From: a virus
Strand: one strand, 5' to 3'
Virus record (IMG/VR): IMGVR_UViG_3300047550_001767
Location: 24,674 to 88,673 of that record
DNA: 64,000 bases
Part shown: positions 54,798 through 61,782 of the stretch, piece after piece
Position numbering within the stretch: position 1 is the stretch's first letter
How the letters are laid out: the number at the start of each line of letters is the position of its first letter
Position numbers and translations under genes: made by a program
Notes under the pieces: model-generated
What the model saw: only the letters and a program-made list of their open reading frames with translations
Databases searched by the model: none
Told to the model about the DNA's origin: nothing

Positions 54798-55844
54798 ATG
54801 CTAACCGACGATAAAAATATAGATTACAATCAATTTATATTTGAAACTAAAGAATATGTATCTGTAGAAATTCCTTGGATAACATGGAATGCATTACACT
54901 TAGAAAATAAAAATCAAAGGCACGAACGGTTAGCATATGAAATTAATGCTGTAAAGTTGGGTCAAAGAACTTTAGTTTTAAACTGTTCAAATGAGGTTTG
55001 GTCTATAGGTGCATTGTTAAAAAAATTTTTACCTTACATTAGATTTCCTAAAAATCAAATAAAATTAGTATTTGGTACCACTTTAATAGATCCGGTGTTT
55101 AAAAATTATATGTGTGAGGTGACTCATACTGGAGCAGCAGATTGGTTAGGATTTTATACAAAACTTAGAAAGCAAGGTATTGCATGGAAAAATGTAGAGA
55201 TTAATTCACATTTAATCGCTCTCTGTAGAAGACCAAACAGTTTACGTGCTGATATTATAAAAAGTCTTTTGGACTTATATGGAGAAAAAGTAAAAGTAAG
55301 TTTTCATACTATTGATGCCAGCCAACAAGAAATTGAAGATTACCAAAAGATGTTTTATCCTAAAAGTATTCCTATTGAATTAGACGACATGAGTTCACAT
55401 ACTTCTGTAATACAATTATCAAATACTTCAAGTGTGATGTACAAAAGTCTAATTCATTTGGTACTAGAGACAGAGCCGCCTGATAATTGGTACGGCATTT
55501 TACTTACTGAAAAAAGTTTTAAACCTTTTGCTTATCATCAATTACCTCTATTTTTGGCACCCGCAGGACAGATTAAAAAATTGCGAGACTTAGGGTTTGA
55601 TATGTTTGATGACATATTTGATGGACATCCCTATGATACTGAAACTTATTATAATTTATATAAACTTAAATTACTAAAAGTTTTAAAAAAATTTATGGAT
55701 AGTTATCCAACAGTTGATCATGTGCGTTCGTTACGTGGGAGTCTTTTCCCCAGACTAGAGTATAATAACAATTTATTAGAGTCAATTATTATTAAAAATC
55801 CGCCTTATCTAAAACATCACTATTTTAGCAGGGATCCATTATAA
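54798..55844 (+). CDS. Glycosyltransferase-like protein, inserted between gp47 and gp46
   Basis: 348 aa. The C-terminal third has LLTEKSFKPFAYHQLPLFLA, then LRDLGFDMFDDIFDGHPYD, the same layout as the SEK...KP...HPF and GYKTFHPYIDESYD blocks of the proteins at 2579 and 5862. It is about 40-50 percent alike by eye to the next gene in this region. The start follows the gp47 stop with no gap. The xTEK-x-x-KP motif suggests a GT-B donor-binding site, but an early LILNCSNEVW block has no known match. Function not established; likely the same biochemical role as the leftward paralogues, expressed early instead of late. Confidence 0.55.
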   Translation: MLTDDKNIDYNQFIFETKEYVSVEIPWITWNALHLENKNQRHERLAYEINAVKLGQRTLVLNCSNEVWSIGALLKKFLPYIRFPKNQIKLVFGTTLIDPVFKNYMCEVTHTGAADWLGFYTKLRKQGIAWKNVEINSHLIALCRRPNSLRADIIKSLLDLYGEKVKVSFHTIDASQQEIEDYQKMFYPKSIPIELDDMSSHTSVIQLSNTSSVMYKSLIHLVLETEPPDNWYGILLTEKSFKPFAYHQLPLFLAPAGQIKKLRDLGFDMFDDIFDGHPYDTETYYNLYKLKLLKVLKKFMDSYPTVDHVRSLRGSLFPRLEYNNNLLESIIIKNPPYLKHHYFSRDPL

Positions 55845-56848
55845 TGAAGTTTTTAGATTTTATAACCGAAAATGATAGTGAGATTGCTTTTAATTTAATG
55901 TACTTTTCATTTAACCTTACCGAACAGTTAAAAACAAATGATTTTAATGTCAAAGCAAAGTATATAGTAGATTTTATTTCAAATTACAATATGAACGATA
56001 GGACTTTAATATTAAATGGGTCTATGGAACATTCGGCAATAGAAGTTTTGATAAGTTACATTTTAGATAAAGTAGCATATCCGAAAAATAAAATTAAAAT
56101 TGTACTAAGTGTACCCACTAACAATCCAAAAATTTTAAACTATGACCATGAAATTATTCCGTCAGCAAGTGCAAATATGTTTGATTACTACGGCAAACTT
56201 AAAAAAGAGCAGGTTGATTGGGTAAACATACCTATGAGTTCGCACTTAATTGTTTTGGCAAACAACCCTACTACTGAACGTGCTGAAATAATTAAAATGA
56301 TTTTAAGTATAGCCAAAAATCAAACTAGAGCAAGTTTTGGTATAGATAGAATTACCAATATGAGTTTACAATATTGGAAAAAAATAATGGATCCTTATCC
56401 TGTACCTATGGTTATAGACAAAGAAAGTTTTACTGATTATCACGATATAAATTCTTTTTCAATAAAACTATATCAATCATTGGTAAATGTAATACTTGAA
56501 AGCCTGCCCCCAAGTAATACATATACAGATTTGAGTGAAAAGTCATATAAACCATTTGCATGGCATCAAATGCCATTGTGGTTTGCTCCGCACAACCAAG
56601 TAGATAAGGTGCGTGAGTTGGGCTTTGATACATTTGATGATCTTTTTGATGGGCATACTTATAATAAAGAACCAAATAATCAATTTTACAAATTAAAACT
56701 TTTAAAAACTATAAAAAATTTTATTAATGCATATCCTACATTAGATAGTATTACAGAATTGAGACATAAAATGTGGAATAGGTTAGATGCAAATGAAAAA
56801 CATCTAGCCAAAATAATTGCAAATAATCCTTATTATTTGCAGAGTTAA
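55844..56848 (+). CDS. Glycosyltransferase-like protein, tandem paralogue of 54798-55844
   Basis: 334 aa. LSEKSYKPFAWHQMPLWFAP and VRELGFDTFDDLFDGHTYN repeat the blocks of the preceding gene, and SSHLIVLANNP matches NSHLIALCRRP there, so the two are a tandem duplication. The start overlaps the previous stop by 1 nt. It ends 25 nt before gp46. Both are more AT-rich than gp46/gp47 to the eye, which fits a later insertion between the two subunit genes. No further function can be read. Confidence 0.55.
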   Translation: MKFLDFITENDSEIAFNLMYFSFNLTEQLKTNDFNVKAKYIVDFISNYNMNDRTLILNGSMEHSAIEVLISYILDKVAYPKNKIKIVLSVPTNNPKILNYDHEIIPSASANMFDYYGKLKKEQVDWVNIPMSSHLIVLANNPTTERAEIIKMILSIAKNQTRASFGIDRITNMSLQYWKKIMDPYPVPMVIDKESFTDYHDINSFSIKLYQSLVNVILESLPPSNTYTDLSEKSYKPFAWHQMPLWFAPHNQVDKVRELGFDTFDDLFDGHTYNKEPNNQFYKLKLLKTIKNFINAYPTLDSITELRHKMWNRLDANEKHLAKIIANNPYYLQS

Positions 56849-56873
56849 AATTTATATAATATAATAATCAACT

Positions 56874-58637
56874 ATGATATCTTTAAAGAACATAACACTA
56901 AGAAACTTTCTATCGATTGGCGCAGTCACACAGGCTGTGAACTTTGATAGCAAGGAACTCACATTGATTCTTGGTGAGAACCTCGATCTTGGTGGTGACG
57001 GTGCTAGAAACGGTACTGGTAAGACTACATTAATACAGGGTTTATCATATGTACTATTTGGTACGCCAATCAATCAAATTCGTAAAGATAATCTAATCAA
57101 TCGTACCAATGCTAAGGGTATGATGGTTACATTAGAGTTTAGTTGTAACGGTGTTGATTATAAGATTGAACGCGGTCGTAAACCAAATGTATTAAAATTT
57201 TATATAAATAATCAGGAAGAAGAATGTGTAAACGATGCTCAAGGTGAAAATAAAGAAACACAAGAGCATATAGAACGTGCAATAGGTATGACACCCGATA
57301 TGTTTAAACATATTGTGGCACTAAATACTTATAGCGAACCATTTTTAGCCATGAAGGCTAATGATCAGCGTAACATTATTGAACAGTTGCTTGGCATCAC
57401 ATTGTTGAGTGAAAAAGCAGAACTTATAAAAGAGCAAATAAAGAGTACAAAAGACAAAATAACCGAAGAAGAATATAAAAACAAAGCAATAGAAGAAGCA
57501 AATAAACGAATACAAGAACAAATTGAAAACTTAAAAAGACGAGCGAAACTTTGGGATGCCAAGCACGATGAAGATTTATTGAAACTCAAAGATGACCTTG
57601 AAGAACTACAAAAGTTAGATATTGATAGTGAACTTCAGGGTCATAAAGATTTGGCTTTATATAATCAAAAGAAAAAAGATTTAGCCGACCTAGATAAAGC
57701 AATCAATAGAACAGAGAGTGATATAGATCGTGAAGAAAAAGGTCTAAAGAAAGCCGAAAAAGAATTAAAATCATTACAAGATCATAAGTGTCATACTTGT
57801 GGTCAAGATATACACGATGATAAACATAATAAACTTTTAAAGGAAAGAGAAAAATTTGTAAAAGCCACCACAGACACACTCGCTACATTGAAAGCAGAGT
57901 TGTTAGAACTAACTACGGCAAAAACAGAACTAGGTACTATCGGTAAACAACCAAAATTATACTATGATACAGAGCAAGAAGCCTTTCAACATCGTAGTTT
58001 AGTTGATTCATTGATTGTAAAAATTGACGAAAAAGAAAAAGATGAAAATCCATACACCGATCAAATTGGTGAAATGGAAAGTCAAGCACTACAACCAATA
58101 AGTTTTGATAAAATAAATGAGTACACAAGATTATCAGACCATCAAAAGTTTTTGTTAGAGTTATTAACAAGTAAAGATAGTTTCGTCCGCAAGAAGATTA
58201 TCGATCAAAATCTAAGTTATCTCAATGCAAGGCTCACACACTACCTTGATAGAATAGGCTTGCCTCATCAAGTTGTATTCCAAAACGATCTTAATGTTGA
58301 GATTACCGAATTAGGTCGTGAACTTGATTTCGATAATCTTTCTCGCGGCGAACGCAATAGATTGATATTAGGTCTATCATTTGCGTTCCGTGATGTATGG
58401 GAAAGTCTATATAGCCCAATCAATACATTGTTTATTGATGAATTGATTGACAGCGGTATGGATAGTATCGGTGTTGAAAACAGCATGGCTATTCTCAAAG
58501 ACATGTCACGTAATAGGAACAAGTCAGTATGGCTTGTAAGTCATCGTGAAGAACTTGCAGGTCGTGTACCTAGCGTACTGAAGGTTGTCAAAGAAAACGG
58601 ATTCACTACATATAACACTACACATGATTTTGTATGA
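56874..58637 (+). CDS. 46: Recombination endonuclease subunit gp46 (Rad50/SbcC-like)
   Basis: 587 aa, close to T4 gp46 (560). Walker A is GARNGTGKT (residues 43-51). A long coiled coil runs from about 180 to 420 and carries the zinc hook CHTC at C306-C309. The ABC signature LSRGERNRL is near 489 and Walker B LFIDELID near 520, with the H-loop VSHREEL close to the end. It partners gp47 as the ATPase of the end-resection complex. The stop overlaps the next gene's start by 4 nt (ATGA). An AT-rich TATAAT lies in the short upstream gap but has no matching -35. Confidence 0.94.
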   Translation: MISLKNITLRNFLSIGAVTQAVNFDSKELTLILGENLDLGGDGARNGTGKTTLIQGLSYVLFGTPINQIRKDNLINRTNAKGMMVTLEFSCNGVDYKIERGRKPNVLKFYINNQEEECVNDAQGENKETQEHIERAIGMTPDMFKHIVALNTYSEPFLAMKANDQRNIIEQLLGITLLSEKAELIKEQIKSTKDKITEEEYKNKAIEEANKRIQEQIENLKRRAKLWDAKHDEDLLKLKDDLEELQKLDIDSELQGHKDLALYNQKKKDLADLDKAINRTESDIDREEKGLKKAEKELKSLQDHKCHTCGQDIHDDKHNKLLKEREKFVKATTDTLATLKAELLELTTAKTELGTIGKQPKLYYDTEQEAFQHRSLVDSLIVKIDEKEKDENPYTDQIGEMESQALQPISFDKINEYTRLSDHQKFLLELLTSKDSFVRKKIIDQNLSYLNARLTHYLDRIGLPHQVVFQNDLNVEITELGRELDFDNLSRGERNRLILGLSFAFRDVWESLYSPINTLFIDELIDSGMDSIGVENSMAILKDMSRNRNKSVWLVSHREELAGRVPSVLKVVKENGFTTYNTTHDFV

Positions 58638-59647
58638 GTTTAGCATTATGGCATTGGCATATAGAGGTAAGTAGTAAATGTACATTACGCTGTCCGCGAT
58701 GCGCACGTAGTGAAGTGCCAAAAACTTTAACCAATACAGAATTAAATTTAGATTTTTTTAAAAAGAATTTTACACCAGAGTTTGTAAGTAGGCATGTTGA
58801 AAAAATTACCTTTTGCGGCGATGACGGTGATCCTATCTACGCACATGATCTAGTACCCATTATTAGATATCTAAAATCATTTAAAGATATAGCCATAGTA
58901 ATAGTAACTAACGGCAGTTATAAAAAACAAGATTGGTGGACTAATTTGGCAAAAATATTAACGGAAGTCGATCACGTTCATTTTAGTTTGGATGGCTATG
59001 ATCAAGCAAGTAATGAGCAGTACCGTATCAATAGTGATTGGGACAGTATTATGCTGGGTATTAATACTTTGAGAAGCAATAGTAGATGCTATATGACTTG
59101 GGATGCTATAGGATTTAAGTTTAATGAAAATCACATAGATCGTATGATGAGCATGGCTAAAAATTTAGGTTTTGACCAATTTCAATTAACACGAAGCACA
59201 AAATTTGGTAGCAAGTATGATCATTATGGAACCAATGATGCACTTGAGCCTACACGTAAAGATTTAATAAGTAGTACTCACCGTTTTGAAAGACGTATTT
59301 GGAATTTATCTAATCGTACTTTACGTGAGCGTTATACAGAAACAAATTTACAATTGTTTAATGATGTTAAAGTTATAGGTGATATTAAACCTATATGCCA
59401 TATAGGCAATAAAGGATTGTTTATTAATAGCAAAGGTGAATTTTACCCATGTTGTTGGGTAGCAAATAGATATAGCCATAACACTCATTGGTCTGAGTTA
59501 GGAAAAAAATATAACTTAAATCTTACAACACTTACAGATGTTGTAAGTGATAAATTTTGGAATAAAAATTTTGTTGAAAATAGTTACGAATGTAGTACAA
59601 AATGTTCAGCAAAATACGTAGATAAAAATTACGCCACTGAGTGGTAA
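58634..59647 (+). CDS. Radical SAM protein with C-terminal SPASM-like domain
   Basis: 337 aa. The cluster motif KCTLRCPRC gives C16, C20, C23 at the very N-terminus. GGEP is replaced by FCGDDGDPIY, an unusual variant of the glycine-rich SAM contact. IVIVTNGSY and HFSLDGYDQASNEQY match later barrel strands. The C-terminus has ICHIGNKGLFINSKGEFYPC followed by CW, and CSTKC, a SPASM-type pattern in the normal position. It is coupled to gp46 by a 4 nt overlap, so it is expressed with recombination genes, apart from the seven leftward radical SAM genes. Its substrate is unknown. Confidence 0.85.
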   Translation: MSLALWHWHIEVSSKCTLRCPRCARSEVPKTLTNTELNLDFFKKNFTPEFVSRHVEKITFCGDDGDPIYAHDLVPIIRYLKSFKDIAIVIVTNGSYKKQDWWTNLAKILTEVDHVHFSLDGYDQASNEQYRINSDWDSIMLGINTLRSNSRCYMTWDAIGFKFNENHIDRMMSMAKNLGFDQFQLTRSTKFGSKYDHYGTNDALEPTRKDLISSTHRFERRIWNLSNRTLRERYTETNLQLFNDVKVIGDIKPICHIGNKGLFINSKGEFYPCCWVANRYSHNTHWSELGKKYNLNLTTLTDVVSDKFWNKNFVENSYECSTKCSAKYVDKNYATEW

Positions 59648-59663
59648 TCGTATACATATAGTC

Positions 59664-60236
59664 ATGCCTAATCCACAAAAACAAAAGGGAAACAGTTTTG
59701 AGCGTGAAGTCGCTATACATCTTAGCAAACTCTACAATGAGAGTTTTATTCGTGCTCCTGGATCCGGTGCGTATGTAGGTGGTAAAAATCAAGTACGCAC
59801 ACAAATACTGCACGAAGGGCAGATTCGTAGTTTTAAAGGTGATATAGTGCCCGGGCAGAGTTTCAGCAAAATGAATGCTGAGTGTAAAAGTTATGCTGAT
59901 TTTCCATTTCATCAAGTTTTAACTGGAGAATGTAAAATTCTAGAAAGTTGGTTAGATCAAATGATGGATGTAAGCGAGTCAGATGATGTTAATATATTGT
60001 TTATGAAATTTAACCGTAAAGGAAAGTTTGTAGCAGTACAAACGTCTATGACTTGGGTTACAGATAATTTTTTATATTTTACTTCTAAAAAACACAAAGA
60101 CTGGGTTATTATAGAATTTGACCATTTTTTTAAACTCAACAAAGACCTTCTTAAATCATATTGTTCAGGCAAATCAGAGAACAACTCAATTCATACCATT
60201 ACTACTGAAATAGTTCCTACATTTACAAAATTATAA
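59664..60236 (+). CDS. PD-(D/E)XK nuclease, Holliday-junction-resolvase-like
   Basis: 190 aa. The motif set E13 (GNSFEREVA), D60 (FKGDIVP) and E73-C-K75 (AECKSY) matches the PD-(D/E)XK active site of Hjc/VRR-like nucleases. GAYVGGKNQVRT between them is shared with phage resolvase-like proteins. It lies just after gp46 and the radical SAM gene, in a recombination context, so branched DNA processing is the likely job. The C-terminal 80 residues are Lys/Phe-rich and specific to this protein. It is the last rightward gene before the hairpin-rich region. Confidence 0.72.
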   Translation: MPNPQKQKGNSFEREVAIHLSKLYNESFIRAPGSGAYVGGKNQVRTQILHEGQIRSFKGDIVPGQSFSKMNAECKSYADFPFHQVLTGECKILESWLDQMMDVSESDDVNILFMKFNRKGKFVAVQTSMTWVTDNFLYFTSKKHKDWVIIEFDHFFKLNKDLLKSYCSGKSENNSIHTITTEIVPTFTKL

Positions 60237-60244
60237 AATTAGTT

Positions 60245-60559
60245 GATAGTTTATCTATCCTCCTTGAGCAAGTCTAGTTTACTAGTCACCTGCGGATCTG
60301 GAGTAAAGATACTTTTATAGTATCGTATACCGAGAGGGCAATCGACAGGTTTGCGAACCCTCAATGAGCCTATATCTTATTTCGTTTTGCGGATATAGGA
60401 CATGCGTTATAGTAGATGAGAGTCTACAACTACAGTCCATAAACTTTACAGTATAACCGGTAGCGTATAACATCACAACAGGGTAGTTATACGGGAACAA
60501 ACGACATGGCTGATGGGCAGGCAAGTCCACAGTTTGGTAGTGCTGAGATAGCACTACCA
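60245..60559 (+). ncRNA. Candidate structured RNA: gene-free stretch with seven perfect hairpins
   Basis: A 408 nt gap between convergent genes holds hairpins with perfect arms: GATAG/CTATC (60245-60259); GATACT/AGTATC (60308-60324); GAGGG/CCCTC (60334-60362); CCTATATC/GATATAGG (60369-60399); GTAGA/TCTAC (60412-60427); CGTATAAC/GTTATACG (60464-60493); TGGTAGTGCT/AGCACTACCA (60535-60559). No frame here reads like a protein. The leftward terminator at 60595-60626 would stop transcription from the hub genes before this region, so a rightward transcript is more likely. No promoter was found inside, so it may be processed from the resolvase mRNA. A DNA role (origin, packaging site) is possible. 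Confidence 0.5.
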
Positions 60560-60594
60560 TGGCTTCAAAGCGGCAAATCATTCATATACCAAAT

Positions 60595-60626
60595 AAAAAA
60601 ATAAGTCCGAGCGAAGCGAGGACTTA
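60595..60626 (-). terminator. Rho-independent terminator of the gp26/gp51 transcript
   Basis: On the minus strand a 7 bp stem TAAGTCC/GGACTTA closes a GC-rich interior with a TTC-type loop and is followed by seven Ts. It lies 19 nt after the gp51-like stop. A typical intrinsic terminator for leftward transcription. Confidence 0.78.
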
Positions 60627-60646
60627 GACAAACGAAGTTTGTCTTT
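60626..60646 (+). terminator. Hairpin terminator for rightward transcription
   Basis: AGACAAAC-GAA-GTTTGTCT, an 8 bp perfect stem with a 3 nt loop, then TT and an A-rich stretch. The T run is short, so it is weaker than the minus-strand terminator beside it. It would end transcripts coming through the hairpin-rich region. Confidence 0.5.
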
Positions 60647-60821
60647 AAAAGAATGGCAACTGAGTTTTCTTAGTAATGTCCATATGCTCATCTACTAATT
60701 CTGCTAAATGTTTTCTTTCTTGATAAGACATGTTAAGGACATCTTCATAGGTCGCACTGCCTCTCATATACCAAGCCATGGATAATGCGTTCTTTTTTAT
60801 ACCCTGAACCTCAAGTTCCAT
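60645..60821 (-). CDS. 51: gp51-like baseplate hub assembly protein (start uncertain)
   Basis: 58 aa from the first ATG (60821), but protein-like sequence (LTANPEDIKKLVENM) extends upstream to the end of the gp26-like gene with no ATG, GTG or TTG after that gene's stop. The core KNALSMAWYMRGSATYEDV, then MSYQERKHLAELVDEHMDI and TKKTQLPFF, resembles gp51-type hub assembly proteins of T4-like phages by memory and position. Options for the start are the ATG at 60821, a CTG near 60862, a TTG at 60926 inside the upstream gene, or a -1 frameshift from gp26 at 60875-60881. The last would add 76 residues to the gp26-like protein. The terminator follows 19 nt after the stop. Confidence 0.5.
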   Translation of the reverse strand: MELEVQGIKKNALSMAWYMRGSATYEDVLNMSYQERKHLAELVDEHMDITKKTQLPFF

Positions 60822-60868
60822 ATTTTCAACTAACTTCTTTATATCTTCAGGGTTAGCCGTCAGAAGTC

Positions 60869-61693
60869 TTAGCCGAAAAAATCTGATGCGTTGAGAGTAT
60901 ATGGTTGTTGATATTCGTTGCTGCAATTAGTACATTTAATTTCTAAAGGTTTTAATTCAGTACTATTTTTAAGATTTGCATTATGGTCACGAATTGCAAT
61001 ATAAATGCTACCATCGCAGTTATGTAAGAAATCATCAATAAATTCTTTTTCGGTAACTGTGGTGGTTGGAGTTTCTATATAATCTATTGTGTTACTGATT
61101 ATTTTCATGGTTGCTTCAGTAATATCACGTACAGCGTTTTGTGTTACTTTTGCCTTTTCATCAACATTTTCAATAGTTTCAATATTGGCATATACTTTTT
61201 GAATATTAAATTGATCAGTAGCAGCCTGATTCATTTCTTTATAAGTCAGTGGTCTAAACTTTATTTTAAGATCATTGACTGCTAACGGGGTATCATAATC
61301 ACCCTGCTTCATTTGTGCTAATACATTTAATAAGTTTAACCCAAATCTTTCACTATTTTCGCACTTAGGACAAGTTGTATCAATTTCTAATGTCTCTTGG
61401 CCACCTGCTGCTCTAATAGCAATTAATACAGCATCTAGATCGTTAGCATTTAAACGCCATGGGTCTTTAATTGCCGGTACGCAACTTTTAATAAGATCAG
61501 TTATTGCTGACCCGTTAAACAATGCGTCAGGAGTCCTTACAGTAATTTCATCTATTGCAGTCATGGGATATACTGGTAATTCCCCTGATTCAGGCATTTC
61601 TAATACGCCTGGCTGATATCCTTTACCTGCGCTCGGTAATTTAAAATGAACTGCTGGTCTACGAAAAAACTGCTTTAGTGGATTATTCTCCAT
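60869..61693 (-). CDS. 26: gp26-like T4-type baseplate hub protein
   Basis: 274 aa. The pattern VYPMTAIDEITVRTPDALFN, then CVPAIKDPWRLNANDLDAVL and IAIRAAG, resembles T4_baseplate (gp26) family proteins of T4-like phages. Two CxxC pairs, TCPKC and IKCTNC near the C-terminus, could bind one zinc. T4 gp26 has 208 aa and takes part in hub assembly; a tape measure and gp51 are its expected partners, and both candidates lie next to it here. A GAGGAATTAAT ribosome site and an exact late promoter box 50 nt upstream support the start. The end carries a slippery heptamer. Confidence 0.68.
   Translation of the reverse strand: MENNPLKQFFRRPAVHFKLPSAGKGYQPGVLEMPESGELPVYPMTAIDEITVRTPDALFNGSAITDLIKSCVPAIKDPWRLNANDLDAVLIAIRAAGGQETLEIDTTCPKCENSERFGLNLLNVLAQMKQGDYDTPLAVNDLKIKFRPLTYKEMNQAATDQFNIQKVYANIETIENVDEKAKVTQNAVRDITEATMKIISNTIDYIETPTTTVTEKEFIDDFLHNCDGSIYIAIRDHNANLKNSTELKPLEIKCTNCSNEYQQPYTLNASDFFG
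60875..60881 (-). other. Candidate -1 ribosomal frameshift site T TTT TTC
   Basis: In the gp26-like frame the codons GAT TTT TTC GGC TAA end the gene. T-TTT-TTC fits the X-XXY-YYZ slippery rule, and slipping back one base enters the gp51-like frame, which stays open to 60645. No strong stem was seen just downstream, so efficiency would be low to moderate. Confidence 0.42.
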
Positions 61694-61728
61694 ATTAATT
61701 CCTCTTTAAATATTGGGTATTTTGTAAC

Positions 61729-61736
61729 TATAAATA
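61729..61736 (+). promoter_or_regulatory. T4-type late promoter for the tape measure gene
   Basis: Exact TATAAATA on the plus strand, 47 nt before the tape measure ATG. It faces the minus-strand box at 61743-61750 with 6 bp between. Confidence 0.66.
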
Positions 61737-61742
61737 GTGTTG

Positions 61743-61750
61743 TATTTATA
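61743..61750 (-). promoter_or_regulatory. T4-type late promoter for the gp26/gp51 genes
   Basis: Exact TATAAATA on the minus strand, 50 nt before the gp26-like ATG, facing the plus-strand box at 61729-61736. Confidence 0.66.
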
Positions 61751-61782
61751 AAATCCAAAAACCCTGTAAAAAAAGGTAGGTT

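Noticed and set aside
56849-56873. TATAAT before gp46 as a promoter
   Set aside because: No recognisable -35 at proper distance; AT-rich gap makes the match likely by chance.
60330-60400. Resemblance to the tmRNA 5' end (TCGACAGGTTTGCGAACC)
   Set aside because: No acceptor stem, T-arm or CCA region, and no tag reading frame was found on either side, in normal or permuted order.
60315-60581. 88 aa minus-strand open frame in the hairpin-rich region
   Set aside because: Composition is not protein-like, no ribosome site, and it covers the inverted repeats; the leftward terminator lies before it.
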